Of a DNA stretch of 64,000 bases, positions 39,033 through 49,720 are shown piece after piece. Every line of letters starts with the position of its first letter. Positions within the stretch are counted from its first letter, which is position 1. The stretch spans positions 1,426,001-1,490,000 of the forward strand of contig NZ_JAMBOK010000001.1 in NCBI RefSeq assembly GCF_023715585.1, given 5' to 3'. Both the position numbers and the translations under genes were made by a program. The stretch comes from Sporosarcina luteola (GTDB lineage: Bacteria; Bacillota; Bacilli; Bacillales_A; Planococcaceae). The notes beneath the pieces were generated by a model that ran no database searches, was not told the origin of the DNA, and saw only the letters and a program-made list of their open reading frames with translations.

Positions 39033-40265
39033 ATGCAAATACCGGTGGATAAAGGTCTTGATCATACTTTTGATTTATTGACGGAAGGTTATCATTTCAT
39101 GAAGAATCGGTTTGACGAACTTGGAACCGATATTTTTGAGACGCGGTTGATGGGTAAAAAGATGATATGTATGAAAGGCGCAGAGGCAGTAAAGCTTTTC
39201 TATGATACTTCCCGTTTCCAACGGTCAGGAGCTGTTCCGAAGCGTATTCAAAAGTCTCTTTTTGGAGAAGGCGGTGTGCAGACGCTTGATGGGACTGCTC
39301 ACGAAGTCCGGAAGCTGATGTTTTTATCACTGATGACAGAGGCTGGGATCAGAAGAGTTCACCAATTGACATTGGAACAATGGAGGTTACAGGCAAAGAA
39401 ATGGAGGAGCGGCCAGGAGGTCATTTTATTCGATCAGGCTGAGGAAGTTTTATGCCGGGTTGCGTGTTTATGGGCAGGTGTGCCGCTGAAAGAATCGGAA
39501 GTGTCACAACGGGCGTATGATTTAGGAGCGCTAATCGATGCATTTGGAGGAGTCGGGCCGAGATATCGCGAAGGACGTAAAGCTAGGGAACGGACTGAGG
39601 AATGGATCCGCGCCTTAATTGAGAAATACCGTTCGGGTGCTGTCGAAGGTGTCAATCATGCACTCGAGACTATCGCAACGCACCGCGATGAAAATGGACA
39701 GTTATTGGATGCACAAATTGCTGCAGTCGAATTGATCAGCGTCATTCGGCCAATTGTAGCAGTAGCCCGGTTCATTGTTTTCGGAGCACTCGCCCTTCAT
39801 GACTTTCCACAACATCGCTTAGCATTGCGTGCCGATGATGAATTTTTGGAGGCGTTCTCTCAGGAAGTCCGCCGTTACTACCCGTTCACGCCATTCCTCG
39901 GCGCGATGGTCCGGCATGATTTTGAATGGAGAGGTTATCAATTCAGCAAAGGTGATACGGTTCTCGTTGACATATATGGCACGAATCACGATCCGAAGAG
40001 TTGGAATGGTCCAGAACAGTTCAATCCTAAACGTTTTCTGGAAGAGACAATTACGCCCTATAATTTTGTGCCACAAGGCGGCGGAGTTCCTGCGCGGGGA
40101 CACCGCTGTCCAGGGGAAGATGTAACCGTCGCGATTATAAAGGCAAGTCTTTCCTTCCTTGTGAATGAACTTGACTATACAGTCGTCCAGGACCAGGATT
40201 TGTCGATTAACATGACACGCATGCCCACCTTGCCGACAAGTCGGATGGTCATCAAAATCACCTAA
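39033..40265 (+). CDS. CYP152-family fatty-acid peroxygenase (cytochrome P450)
   Basis: 410 residues, soluble. Haem-thiolate Cys in GHRCPGED (about 358). In the I helix the usual acid-alcohol pair is replaced by Arg-Pro (VIRPIVAVARFIVFGALAL, about 239-240), the hallmark of CYP152 enzymes such as B. subtilis YbdT/CypC that use hydrogen peroxide and hydroxylate fatty acids at alpha or beta carbon without a reductase. FQRSGAVPKRIQKSLFGEGGV is the substrate-contact region near the N-terminus. Ribosome site GGAG. SigB-like promoter and operator-like palindrome directly upstream. Confidence 0.93.
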   Translation: MQIPVDKGLDHTFDLLTEGYHFMKNRFDELGTDIFETRLMGKKMICMKGAEAVKLFYDTSRFQRSGAVPKRIQKSLFGEGGVQTLDGTAHEVRKLMFLSLMTEAGIRRVHQLTLEQWRLQAKKWRSGQEVILFDQAEEVLCRVACLWAGVPLKESEVSQRAYDLGALIDAFGGVGPRYREGRKARERTEEWIRALIEKYRSGAVEGVNHALETIATHRDENGQLLDAQIAAVELISVIRPIVAVARFIVFGALALHDFPQHRLALRADDEFLEAFSQEVRRYYPFTPFLGAMVRHDFEWRGYQFSKGDTVLVDIYGTNHDPKSWNGPEQFNPKRFLEETITPYNFVPQGGGVPARGHRCPGEDVTVAIIKASLSFLVNELDYTVVQDQDLSINMTRMPTLPTSRMVIKIT

Positions 40266-40340
40266 TAATGTGGAGTTGTCAGAGTCCAATAAGTTGAAGT
40301 TATAATTAGTAGGTGACCGCCTGATAGTACGAAAAATATA

Positions 40341-40380
40341 AAAAGATGAAGGAGAATGTAATACTTTCCTTCATCTTTTG
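40341..40380. terminator. Bidirectional terminator after P450
   Basis: AAAAGATGAAGGA pairs with TCCTTCATCTTTT around a 13-base loop. A and T flanks serve both strands. Confidence 0.85.
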
Positions 40381-40471
40381 CTATCCACCAGTCTAAACGC
40401 CTCGTAAAAACTCCTATGATATCATTTTCCAGTAATTCCACGGGATATCATTTTTCTGAAATTTTTCTTCT

Positions 40472-41062
40472 TTAGTCACCCTTCAACTTCTCTATTCGAT
40501 CTTCCGGTAGTGAAAATGGATTTGCTAAAAATATTGAAAATCCGCCTAACATATATAAAAAGACAGCGATCCCTACATTCGGATGCACTGATTGAAACCG
40601 TAAAACCGCCATGACCAGGATGCCAATAAGAACAATCCCCGCAAGCGCCGTAGGCCACATGACAAGCTGCTTTAGTTTACGCGGATTTACAAAGACTTCT
40701 CCAATTCTCTCCTTCAATAGATGTCCTAATAAGAAGAGTAGTACAGTGCCAATAAGAAGTGGCCAGAATACGACTGTTCCATAGCTTATTCTTACAAAAG
40801 GCAGTGTAGTATAAATCGAGAATCCGATAAGCATCCAATACGCTTGGATAGAATAGTAACGCTTTGTTTCGTATTTGTATCGATTCCACATCGTAAGGAC
40901 ACGGAAAACAAGTAAAGCCTCTACTCCAAGTGTAATTGCGAGCCAAAAGAAAAAACTGCCTTCCGGGAAGGAACTTGCTCCCACTAGTAAAAACAGATGC
41001 AAGGCAATCGTAAATCCGAGACGTTTCTCTGCTATCGGTTTGGTTACATTGTTTTGTGACAT
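40472..41062 (-). CDS. Integral membrane protein of unknown function
   Basis: 196 residues with about six hydrophobic helices (first near 15-35, last near 170-185) and short charged loops such as MWNRYKYETKRYYS and HLLKERIGEVFVNPRKLKQL. No family recognised. GAGGAG lies 11 bases before the ATG. Convergent with the P450 gene and upstream of no obvious partner. Confidence 0.7.
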   Translation of the reverse strand: MSQNNVTKPIAEKRLGFTIALHLFLLVGASSFPEGSFFFWLAITLGVEALLVFRVLTMWNRYKYETKRYYSIQAYWMLIGFSIYTTLPFVRISYGTVVFWPLLIGTVLLFLLGHLLKERIGEVFVNPRKLKQLVMWPTALAGIVLIGILVMAVLRFQSVHPNVGIAVFLYMLGGFSIFLANPFSLPEDRIEKLKGD

Positions 41063-41211
41063 GATCCGTCAATCTCCTCTTTTTCACGATACTTACTCAA
41101 GCCTCTGCTATAACTTCCCGGTTGACTTTATATTGGATGTAAATACAATAGGCCGGCGTAGAAGAAGGATGGCTTCACCGCCGGTAATAGGTTCCTTCAC
41201 ATCAACCGTTC

Positions 41212-42624
41212 CTAGTCAGGAGTGTTTTGTAAATACTTTTCTTCAAGAGCTTGGATTGCTTCGCTGTATTGCATTTCATTCATATTCTCTAGATCAGCTT
41301 TTAGTTCATCGTATTGGGTTTGCACCCATCTATGATATTCTGTATTTTTCTCTACGAGATAATCATAGCTTTCAGACGACATGATTTTTTTCGTCTGATA
41401 CAGATATTGTAAAGTGAAGCCCACTTGTTGTCGCTCATCTACAATTTTCGTGAATTGCTGACTATCAAAAACAAATATATCCAGATCCTTTTTTAATCGT
41501 TCATGGCTAAGACTTTGTGACTCGCGTTTTTTCCATTCAGCCCATTGCTTTGCAACTTCATTCGCCTGATCCAATTCTTTTTGGAGCGATGCAGCATCCT
41601 GAACATCTTGATACGTCCCTTCAACTGCCTTGGCAACTTCTTTCAATTGGCGTTGCCCATCATTATCGACATTGAAGCCGATGACATTGATGATTGGTGT
41701 GATATCGGAATCATATAGGGCTTTTGCGGCCGCAACAGGATCATCATCGCATGTCGATATGCCGTCACTGACGAGATAGACGATATTTGTGTTTTTTTCC
41801 CCATTAAAATTGGCTAAGTCCTTCTGCGCCTCCGTAATGGCAAGTTCAGTCGGCGTCCAACCTGCGGGCTTCACTTGATCGAGGGATTGTTTGAATGCAT
41901 CTTTCTCATAAGGCTGTAAGGGATAGAGCAAGTCGCTGCTCGCGCAAGACATCGCCTTGTCCGCAGAACTACCAGTCCCTTTATGCCCGTAGACGCGTAG
42001 ACCGACATTCGCTTCCTTCGGCAAGTTTCCGACGAACTTGACGATCGCCTTTTTCGCCGCTTCCATTTGCGTTTGCCCGCCAATTTTTTTCCCCATACTG
42101 CCTGAGCCGTCTAAAATGACGAGGACATTCATATTCTCCTTGAATTGCATCCGTGGGTTATCAATATCCGGGCTGCCGATCGATTGGAATTTCAATTTGG
42201 CTATCAGTTCATCAGGCCCTTTGAAATCTTGCTGGAAGACTGCTAATAAACCATTGTAATAATGATCCAATTCGTTTCCGGAACGTTCACCTGAAATGTC
42301 AGGTAAATGCGCCGTCAACTCATCGATTTTCTTCTGTCCGTTTTCATCAAGGATAGAAATAAACCCCGTATATCCGGCAGGCAACTCTTCAAGTTCCGCC
42401 AATGATTGAGGAAGCGGATCCGCAGCCACTTCCTCAACTGTGTTCTCCTTGGCTTCCTCATCTGCTGAATTTCCGTCGCCTTCTCCATCATCTGCGCTTG
42501 CCTCTGATGTTGTCGGCTCATCTGCTTCTACTTTTTCGTTTTCATTCTTCTGATCACTACATGCAGCTGCCAGTAATAGGAGCATAAGCATGAGGATGAA
42601 TGTAACATATCTTTTACGATTCAT
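41212..42624 (-). CDS. VWA-domain lipoprotein
   Basis: 470 residues. Lipobox AAAC after an 18-residue hydrophobic run; a long acidic Glu/Asp/Ser-rich linker (about 25-70) follows, then a globular part. The von Willebrand A domain (about 165-350) has a full MIDAS: DGSGSMGKK, the Thr in GWTPTELAI and the Asp in VSDGISTCDDDP. The C-terminal about 100 residues are helical. It probably binds a ligand or partner through a metal ion at the cell surface; partner unknown. ATG 42624 follows GAGAGGAG; five extra upstream codons are rejected. Confidence 0.85.
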   Translation of the reverse strand: MNRKRYVTFILMLMLLLLAAACSDQKNENEKVEADEPTTSEASADDGEGDGNSADEEAKENTVEEVAADPLPQSLAELEELPAGYTGFISILDENGQKKIDELTAHLPDISGERSGNELDHYYNGLLAVFQQDFKGPDELIAKLKFQSIGSPDIDNPRMQFKENMNVLVILDGSGSMGKKIGGQTQMEAAKKAIVKFVGNLPKEANVGLRVYGHKGTGSSADKAMSCASSDLLYPLQPYEKDAFKQSLDQVKPAGWTPTELAITEAQKDLANFNGEKNTNIVYLVSDGISTCDDDPVAAAKALYDSDITPIINVIGFNVDNDGQRQLKEVAKAVEGTYQDVQDAASLQKELDQANEVAKQWAEWKKRESQSLSHERLKKDLDIFVFDSQQFTKIVDERQQVGFTLQYLYQTKKIMSSESYDYLVEKNTEYHRWVQTQYDELKADLENMNEMQYSEAIQALEEKYLQNTPD

Positions 42625-42856
42625 AGCTTCTCCTCTCAAAATCCTTTGTATTACTCTTTGCCTCTAATATCTAATTCCTCTTTCACACTATAGAAACGAA
42701 ACATCCTGCTCTCTATCATTTGATAGATTCCTATGTTCATTAGTAATATCATTATGTCGATTGTATGTCAAATTGGTGACAGACGCGTTCGAAACGTGCT
42801 GAATCATTGGTCTTTGGACAAGAAGGTAAAGGATAGGATTGAAGATGATAATAAAA

Positions 42857-42883
42857 GACCAAAGGAATGTTGATCCTTTGGTC
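42857..42883 (-). terminator. Terminator after the large nuclease gene
   Basis: GACCAAAGGA and TCCTTTGGTC, 10-bp perfect stem, followed on the minus strand by TTTT. Confidence 0.8.
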
Positions 42884-42892
42884 TCGACTTTA

Positions 42893-45800
42893 TTAAGATG
42901 CTTTCCTCAAATCATTTGTACCGGCTTTTTTCCAGATCGACTTCACCCATTCAGGATGGTCGATGAATGGGTTGCGGTTGCCTTGCAACTGTTCGATAAC
43001 GTTGTTTCGGTTCATTTCAAACGCATCAACCGGGTCCATTTCATGCCACTCCAATAGGACGGAGAGCTTTCCATGGTACGGGTTGCTGCCATTGTTCAGC
43101 AGTTCATTCAACTCAAGGTCCACACGGTCTCCTGCTTCGTAGCGTGTTGCCATATAGAACAGCATCCTTGCTACGTCGCCTTTGACGCGATCAGGCGGTT
43201 CCCATGAATTGGCCGTTTTGAAGCAGCCGTCACAGCCTTTCACAGCACTTCCGCCATAATCAAAGTCCAAGTTGCCGCGAGCGCTGTTCACTTGGACGTC
43301 AGTCGGACGCAGATGGTGGATGTCCGTTCCGGGACCTATGCTCGTGCCGAAGTTGCCGTGCGATTTTGCCCAAACATGCTCCCGATTCCAGTCGCCTACA
43401 TTCCCGCCGTTCCGATCTTTGGAGCGGGATTCACCGGAATAGAACAGGATGACATTGTTCGGATTGTCCGGATCTTTATCCGTCTCCTTCAAAGCGTCCC
43501 ATACTTGCGCATAGGACAGCTTTCGGTGTTCGGAAATAATGTCGTGAAGTGCCGCTTTCAGTGCTTGCCCTTCCTTGCCAATTGCATTTTTGTAATAGCC
43601 ATCCGCCGGCACCTCCGCTTTTGCGACAGTTACCGAGAAGCTCACTGTTACGGATTTGTCGCCGTCCGTTGCGGTCACTCCGACGATATGGCTGCCTTCT
43701 TCCAACTGCAGGGTCAGGACGTTCTTAGTCAGATCGACAGTCCCTTTCGTTGCGGAATATGTCAGCTTATCCCCGTCCGGGTCGCTGAAATGTCCGGAGA
43801 GGACGATTGAAATCGTCTCCCCGGCTTTTACTTCCTGATTTGGAATCGGCTTCGTGACGACCGGCGCATTATTCACCGTGGGCACGCCAATCCGCTTTCC
43901 TTTCGAATTGTAGAAGATGACTTTTGAAGCGTCTGCTCCTTTGACAAAGTCGATTCGCTTAATGTTTTCAGCGCCTCTGATTTCGAGCGGATGGGAGCCT
44001 TCGACGATGACACGGCCCATTTCCGCGCCCTTCATATCAACGATCAAACCTTTTTTCTTCGGCTGCAGGATGACGGTATTCGTTTTGAATCCTTCACCTG
44101 TCAGTTCGGCATAGTCCCCTTTCAAGTACATGCCGTCCTTCAATGACGATTGCGCGTCCATATAAACAGAGACGCTCGGTTCCGCAATCATTACTTGCTT
44201 TTTATGTTCATTAATAAGGTTATATTCTTTCATGATCGGAACAGGCTCCCAGACGACCGGCGCTTTGAAGCCGATTTGCACCATGACCGGGTCATGGTCG
44301 CTTGCACGTCCCGCCATATCCGTGAAGTCTGCGTTGATGTGCAAAATATCAATTTCTGTTTGATCTGCCAAGTTATTCGACACGAGAATATGGTCGAGCA
44401 CTTGGGAATTGCCTTGATGCACGTATGAATAACGGTCAGCCTTAACGACACGGTTGATCATATTCGTCATCAGGTCGCCCTCGTGGATCTTCAAAGCAGC
44501 CGCAAATTGGAAGTCATTGAAGTCTCCGAGGGAAACGATGTTTGCATCCGGATTATCCGTCTTAATTTCGGAAATGAAATTATAGACGAGCTGTGCAATC
44601 TGTTTCCGCTGCGCTTCACTGCCATAGACCGGCGGCTGTTTGGAGCCGAATAATGGCGTATCTCCCGTTTTTGAATTCCAATGATTGACGATTGCGATGA
44701 CCGACTCGCCTTGGAAATCGAATTGCGCAGCGAGTGGCTTCCGGCTGCTGTTGAATGCCGGGTCGTTCGGAGCGATCCGTCCAGGATTATGCGTCAGTTT
44801 GCCGTTCTCGTAATGAGCGGCAGTCGTCGCATCCCCTTTTGGCATGCCTTCCGTCAATGAAACGCGTGCAGGATTATAGAGGAATCCAACACGGATATTC
44901 GCGTTCGGTTGGCCGCCATCTTCGTTATTCACAGGATCGATATTGACGTATTCGTACTTCACTCCGCCTGCATCGACAATCGCTTGGATGAGGCGCTCGT
45001 AGCTTTGATTCGCACGGGAATCGCCAGCATCCGGTCCGTTATTGTCCTGTACTTCCGTCACACCGATAATGTCAGGGTTTTGCATATCCTGTACAAATGC
45101 CCTTGCCAGTTTCTTCGCTTTGTCATTCGTAGTCGTTTTTGTATTGTTCGAGAAGTTCTCCAAGTTGTAAGAAGCGATTGTCAGCTTGTCCGCATCCTTC
45201 ACAATTGTCGTCTTCTCCGGCACTGCGTCGCCTTTTGAATGCGCTTGTTGCATGCCACTCAAAGACGTAAAGATCTTATAGTTTTGGAATGAATAACCGA
45301 CAACCCCCGTGATCGGTCCCGCGAAACGGTCGCCCGTCGCGACTTCGAAATCACGTGCCGGCCCGTTCGGCTCCAATCGGAATTGGACCCGCTCCGCATT
45401 CTGGTCGTCTTCTTTCAACAGGATGCCGCCATTCAATGTTTCCGTTTCCGCATTTTCGAATACTGTAACAAGATCGCCGTGTTCCTGAGGTCCGACCGCT
45501 TTCACATTGCCGACTTGCACTAGCATCGCTTCTCGGCTTTCCCAGAAATCCGCGGCATATTTCGCCGGGTCGAATTCAGCGAACTGATGACTAGCGATTT
45601 TCTCTCCCGGCAAGTTTCCTTCATTAATAGTGAATGGCGTCGGCAGCGGAACATTGCGTTTGAGAATGTTCACTTTGCCGCCTTGATCATTACGGACGTT
45701 GATCTGTGTCGTCTTTAAATCCGTCTCCTGGCGGTCCGCATATCCGTCAATCGCATATTCGCTCACTTTTCCCGTGACAGAAACAAGATCTCCAACAGAA

Positions 45801-47425
45801 AGATTCCAAGCATCCCTTCCACTGTAAAGAACGATCGCTTCGGACGTGTTCAAATTGCCGTCGCGCTTGTCGTCCGGGGATTGGATATGATAGTACGTCG
45901 AGCCATTCAGCTCATATTTATACGTAACAATCCCTTCGACACCCTCTACGGTTTGTCCATCAAAAGGAGATGTGTGACCGTCCCCTTGGATGTCGTGAAT
46001 TTTCAAGCTTTCTGTAATCGTATACTTTATTGTAGATACGTCGCCGAAACGACCGTCATCCGTTTTCACGACTGCCTTCACTGTCGTATCTTTTTGGATA
46101 TCGATTGGCGTTGCGTATGTCGAGCCGTTTTCGATCGGACTTGTACCGTCCAATGTGTACAGGATTTTCGCTCCAGGCGTGCCTGTCTTCAATGAAACCT
46201 TTACACCGCCAACGAACGTGCCGCCTCCCGGACTAGCGACGACCGGCTGGATAACTGAACTGTCAACAACAATATCGACCGTTGAACGTGGGATGATTTG
46301 ATAATCATTGTCGAACTGTTGGACAATCCCTGTGACTGAATCATAGGCTGTCCCGACAGTGAGCCCTAACGAAGCCGTCTCATCACGCACGATGAAATTA
46401 CCTGTCCCGTCGGTTGCTATATAGTTGGCCCAGCCACTGCCAGCTTGTACATCGGATAGTATTGCGTTATGCACGGTGACGAGCTGTGATTCAACCTCTT
46501 CACCGACTTCCGATCCCGTAATGACGATTGGTTGCGGAACTCCTGCATCTTTCGTCACTTCGACGATGGCAGCTTTGTCCAATTGCAACAGACCCCGGTA
46601 ATCGGCAAGTTCACCTGTCAATGTCACTTTGTCGCCGACTTGAACGTTCAAGCTTGTCGGTCTGACAGCGATTCCGCCCGTTCCGTCCTGGACTGAAATC
46701 GTATTTTTCAACTTGGCTGCAACCGTTCCTTGGATTGTCACCGCTTGCCCAAGTGACATGGAGCGTACATCATCGATAGTGGAAATATTGCCCGGATCAT
46801 CCGGATTTCCTGGCTCTCCCGGGTCCGTCGGTGTCCCATCCATTTCATGCGACCCTAAATAATTGAATGTGTCCTTCGGATAAGAAATCCATTCGTCACC
46901 GCTGGTAAATGCATCTCCAGGATTCGAATCTCCTCTTGCAACGGATGGCTTCCGGACGAGCGTAACATCCGTCCCATAATTGGCACGGGTTCCAACTTGT
47001 CCGAATGAATCTACGGTTGTGCTGCCTTTCTTTAGGACGAGTGCATCATCTCCGTTGAAATTGATGACGCTTACATTCACAAGATCACTTTTATTTATTA
47101 ACTCATCCGCAGCATCGCGATGAACTAAGACAAACGTCTCACCATGTCCTAACGTGCCGGACAATGACAATCTTGCGGTCGACGCTGTTGCACCGTTCGC
47201 ATACAACTCCAACGTGTAATTGCTCAAATTAACAGCTTGTCCAGTTCCGTTGTAAAGCTCGATTGCTTTATTGAAGCTACTACCTTCAACATACTCGGAA
47301 ATGAACAGATCTGCAGCAACCGATTCAGCTTTCACAACTGCCGGAATCGATGGCACAACCATCGTTACTGCTAACCCAGCCGCCAAAAAGCCGTTCAAAC
47401 GCTTCTTCCATCTCTTACTCCGCAT
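42893..47425 (-). CDS. Secreted multidomain nuclease: LTD, OB folds, EEP nuclease and endonuclease I
   Basis: 1510 residues with a signal peptide (basic start, hydrophobic core, cut near KAE at 34). Order by eye: lamin-tail domain (about 34-190, DLFISEYVEGSSFNKAIELY), OB-type repeats (about 213-385), chitobiase C-terminal-like module (about 393-471, ILYTLDGTSP), another OB (about 472-600), endonuclease/exonuclease/phosphatase domain (about 745-1052: IASYNLENF, GVTEVQD, VSLGDFND, ASDHDPVMV), an Ig/cadherin-like module (about 1190-1270, FSDPDGDKLTYS), and endonuclease I (about 1275-1510: GDWNREHVWAKSHG, DIHHLRPTD). Both nuclease sites look intact. It likely degrades extracellular DNA for phosphate or nutrient. 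Confidence 0.9.
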   Translation of the reverse strand: MRSKRWKKRLNGFLAAGLAVTMVVPSIPAVVKAESVAADLFISEYVEGSSFNKAIELYNGTGQAVNLSNYTLELYANGATASTARLSLSGTLGHGETFVLVHRDAADELINKSDLVNVSVINFNGDDALVLKKGSTTVDSFGQVGTRANYGTDVTLVRKPSVARGDSNPGDAFTSGDEWISYPKDTFNYLGSHEMDGTPTDPGEPGNPDDPGNISTIDDVRSMSLGQAVTIQGTVAAKLKNTISVQDGTGGIAVRPTSLNVQVGDKVTLTGELADYRGLLQLDKAAIVEVTKDAGVPQPIVITGSEVGEEVESQLVTVHNAILSDVQAGSGWANYIATDGTGNFIVRDETASLGLTVGTAYDSVTGIVQQFDNDYQIIPRSTVDIVVDSSVIQPVVASPGGGTFVGGVKVSLKTGTPGAKILYTLDGTSPIENGSTYATPIDIQKDTTVKAVVKTDDGRFGDVSTIKYTITESLKIHDIQGDGHTSPFDGQTVEGVEGIVTYKYELNGSTYYHIQSPDDKRDGNLNTSEAIVLYSGRDAWNLSVGDLVSVTGKVSEYAIDGYADRQETDLKTTQINVRNDQGGKVNILKRNVPLPTPFTINEGNLPGEKIASHQFAEFDPAKYAADFWESREAMLVQVGNVKAVGPQEHGDLVTVFENAETETLNGGILLKEDDQNAERVQFRLEPNGPARDFEVATGDRFAGPITGVVGYSFQNYKIFTSLSGMQQAHSKGDAVPEKTTIVKDADKLTIASYNLENFSNNTKTTTNDKAKKLARAFVQDMQNPDIIGVTEVQDNNGPDAGDSRANQSYERLIQAIVDAGGVKYEYVNIDPVNNEDGGQPNANIRVGFLYNPARVSLTEGMPKGDATTAAHYENGKLTHNPGRIAPNDPAFNSSRKPLAAQFDFQGESVIAIVNHWNSKTGDTPLFGSKQPPVYGSEAQRKQIAQLVYNFISEIKTDNPDANIVSLGDFNDFQFAAALKIHEGDLMTNMINRVVKADRYSYVHQGNSQVLDHILVSNNLADQTEIDILHINADFTDMAGRASDHDPVMVQIGFKAPVVWEPVPIMKEYNLINEHKKQVMIAEPSVSVYMDAQSSLKDGMYLKGDYAELTGEGFKTNTVILQPKKKGLIVDMKGAEMGRVIVEGSHPLEIRGAENIKRIDFVKGADASKVIFYNSKGKRIGVPTVNNAPVVTKPIPNQEVKAGETISIVLSGHFSDPDGDKLTYSATKGTVDLTKNVLTLQLEEGSHIVGVTATDGDKSVTVSFSVTVAKAEVPADGYYKNAIGKEGQALKAALHDIISEHRKLSYAQVWDALKETDKDPDNPNNVILFYSGESRSKDRNGGNVGDWNREHVWAKSHGNFGTSIGPGTDIHHLRPTDVQVNSARGNLDFDYGGSAVKGCDGCFKTANSWEPPDRVKGDVARMLFYMATRYEAGDRVDLELNELLNNGSNPYHGKLSVLLEWHEMDPVDAFEMNRNNVIEQLQGNRNPFIDHPEWVKSIWKKAGTNDLRKAS

Positions 47426-47690
47426 GTAACCATTCTCCCTTCAAATTTGAAAAATACATGGTGCATTGCGTGAAGATCGTCCGTAACCGCTCCCTTTCCA
47501 TATTAGTGTGATAGACTAATAGACTTCATTTCCATCGTACCACTGCATGTATCGCCTGACCATGCGACTTTTTGCAATATTTTGCTATTAATTTGTAAAT
47601 CTTTCGACATGTATTTTAGAAGGGATTGGGTGAGAATAGTTGGAGAAAGTCGAGATTATCTTTTTCAGCGGTGAGGTATTTTATTTCACA

Positions 47691-47726
47691 AAAAACTCCC
47701 TAGCCCAATCGGACTAAGGAGTTTTT
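47691..47726 (-). terminator. Terminator after FtsH paralogue
   Basis: AAAAACTCC...GGAGTTTTT stem with CTA/TAG extension. The rest of the gap 47426-47732 is AT-rich upstream sequence of the nuclease gene with nothing else recognised. Confidence 0.75.
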
Positions 47727-47732
47727 GACTTA

Positions 47733-49478
47733 TTACACGATGATTACTAGCTCTTTCACTTCTTTGACACCTTTTCCATCGACGATTTCCTGCACTTCCG
47801 AGCCGTCCAATGTCTCCTTTTGGAATAAAACATTGACCAACTCCTCGAACTGTGCGGCATTTTCACGAAGTAACGATTCCGTGTTTTTCAATGCCTCGCC
47901 GAAAATCGCTTGCATTTTCAACTCTTTTTCGCCTTTATTGAACGTCAGCATGAAACTGTCTTGCAGCAACCCTGTATCGACCATCCGCTCGATGATGTCT
48001 TTCGCCTGCTGGACATCACCGCTGACACCGATGCTATGCTCACCGAGATATAGCCTCTCCGCCACGCCGCCTGCAAGAATCATGCTTACTTGATCAAGCA
48101 ATTCACTCGCCGTCTGTAAATGAAGTTCCTTCTGGATCGGCGCGACGTAGCCGAGCGCTTGTCCCCTCGGAATGATTGTCGCTTTACGGACGGAGCCCGG
48201 TTTTGTTATCGCTGCGATTAATGCATGACCTGCTTCATGGATTGCAACCCTTCTTTTCGTATCAGGGTCGTTCAGCGTACGCGATGTGCTGCCTAGGATA
48301 GTCCGGTCGATTGCAAAATCGAGATCACTTTTGCCGATCTGTTCGCGGCCGTCACGTATTGCCCGTTTGCTCGCCGTCTCGAATAAAGAGCTGAGCTCGG
48401 CACCGGAAAATCCGGATGTGCTTTCCGCCAATACATCCAGCGATGCATACACTTCCTCCGCCAATAGCCGGCCTTTCGTATGGATATCGATAATTTCACG
48501 ACGACCATGCGTGTCAGGCAGCGGTACATTGAACGTATAATCGATGCGTCCCGGACGGAGAAATGCTTCATCGAGCATATCTTTCCGGTTCGTCGCTGCG
48601 ATGAAAAGGATTCCTTCATTATCATTGCCGCCGTCCAACTGAACGAGCAGCTCCGTCAATGTCTTCTCGGATTCTTCGCCGCCATGTTCCTTCCGTTTCC
48701 CCGCAAGCGCGTCGACTTCATCAATGAAAATGACGGCTGGCCGTTGCTTGCGGGCGTTTTGGAATAATGTACGTACACGAGATGCACCGACACCGACAAA
48801 CAGCTCCGTAAATGCGGAACCGCTGGATGAATAGAAAGTGGCGCCGATTTCACGGGCAATTGCTTGCGCCAGCAATGTTTTCCCGGTTCCGGGAGGTCCG
48901 TACAGAAGAATTCCTTTCGGCGCTTGAATTCCGACTTGCGTAGCACGCTTCGGATCTTTGATGATCGACAGCGTTTGGTGGATCTCTTCCTTCATCTCTT
49001 CCGGAAGCCCACCAATGTCGTTAAGTGTAATTTCCGGAAGTGGAGTCGCTTTCGATGCCCCATTCTTCATCGAAGAAACGCCGACCCCGAGCTTCCCTTT
49101 CTTATGAAGGATCATCAATGTCAAAAACGATGCGAGTATGAAACCGCCGATGAACAGGCCATTGTATTGGCTTGCATCAGCAAATGTATAGGAAATATTA
49201 TATTTTTCAACCAATTGTTCTGCGAGTTGGCTTTGCGGACGGACCTGGGTTACATAGAGCCCATCTTGCGTTTTTAATTGCAAAGTGCCATCTGCCTTCT
49301 CCTTTAGGGATAGATGCTTTCCTTCTTGAGCCTGGATCGTCTTTTCAAATTCAGAAAACGACACATTCATACCTTTATTTGCACCCGACACGACATACCA
49401 TCCGACACTTGCTGCTATTCCAATGACTAAAATGACAAGGACGACAATCTTCGTTGCAAATGTAGACTTAGGCTTCAA
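47733..49478 (-). CDS. FtsH-like membrane AAA+ zinc protease (paralogue)
   Basis: 581 residues. First membrane helix at about 12-30, an extracytoplasmic domain, a second helix near 105-125. AAA domain: GIQAPKGILLYGPPGTGKT (Walker A), VIFIDEVDAL (Walker B), ATNRKDMLDEAFLRPGRID (SRH). Protease: HEAGHALIA with the third zinc ligand in SGDVQQA. Shorter than housekeeping FtsH (about 640-700) and with a divergent C-terminus, so a second specialised copy. Start TTG 49478 (MKPKSTFATK) follows GGGAGTTGGGGATGG; the longer upstream frame begins without a ribosome site and covers a promoter-like TATACT. Confidence 0.87.
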   Translation of the reverse strand: MKPKSTFATKIVVLVILVIGIAASVGWYVVSGANKGMNVSFSEFEKTIQAQEGKHLSLKEKADGTLQLKTQDGLYVTQVRPQSQLAEQLVEKYNISYTFADASQYNGLFIGGFILASFLTLMILHKKGKLGVGVSSMKNGASKATPLPEITLNDIGGLPEEMKEEIHQTLSIIKDPKRATQVGIQAPKGILLYGPPGTGKTLLAQAIAREIGATFYSSSGSAFTELFVGVGASRVRTLFQNARKQRPAVIFIDEVDALAGKRKEHGGEESEKTLTELLVQLDGGNDNEGILFIAATNRKDMLDEAFLRPGRIDYTFNVPLPDTHGRREIIDIHTKGRLLAEEVYASLDVLAESTSGFSGAELSSLFETASKRAIRDGREQIGKSDLDFAIDRTILGSTSRTLNDPDTKRRVAIHEAGHALIAAITKPGSVRKATIIPRGQALGYVAPIQKELHLQTASELLDQVSMILAGGVAERLYLGEHSIGVSGDVQQAKDIIERMVDTGLLQDSFMLTFNKGEKELKMQAIFGEALKNTESLLRENAAQFEELVNVLFQKETLDGSEVQEIVDGKGVKEVKELVIIV

Positions 49479-49720
49479 GCCATCCCCAACTCCCTTATTA
49501 AAGATACTATTAGTATATAAGAAATAGGGACGATTGAACAAGAAGAAAGATATAGAAATAGTGACAATATTATTACGTTAACTGGCTTGCTTGCGGTCTT
49601 TATCCGGCTAGCTTATGATCATCCATAATAAAAATATCATTTTCACCGACTAGGTTTTTCCATCCTCTCGTAAGTAAATGGATCATGTAAACTTTGCGTC
49701 ATGATAAAACAAATTTACTC

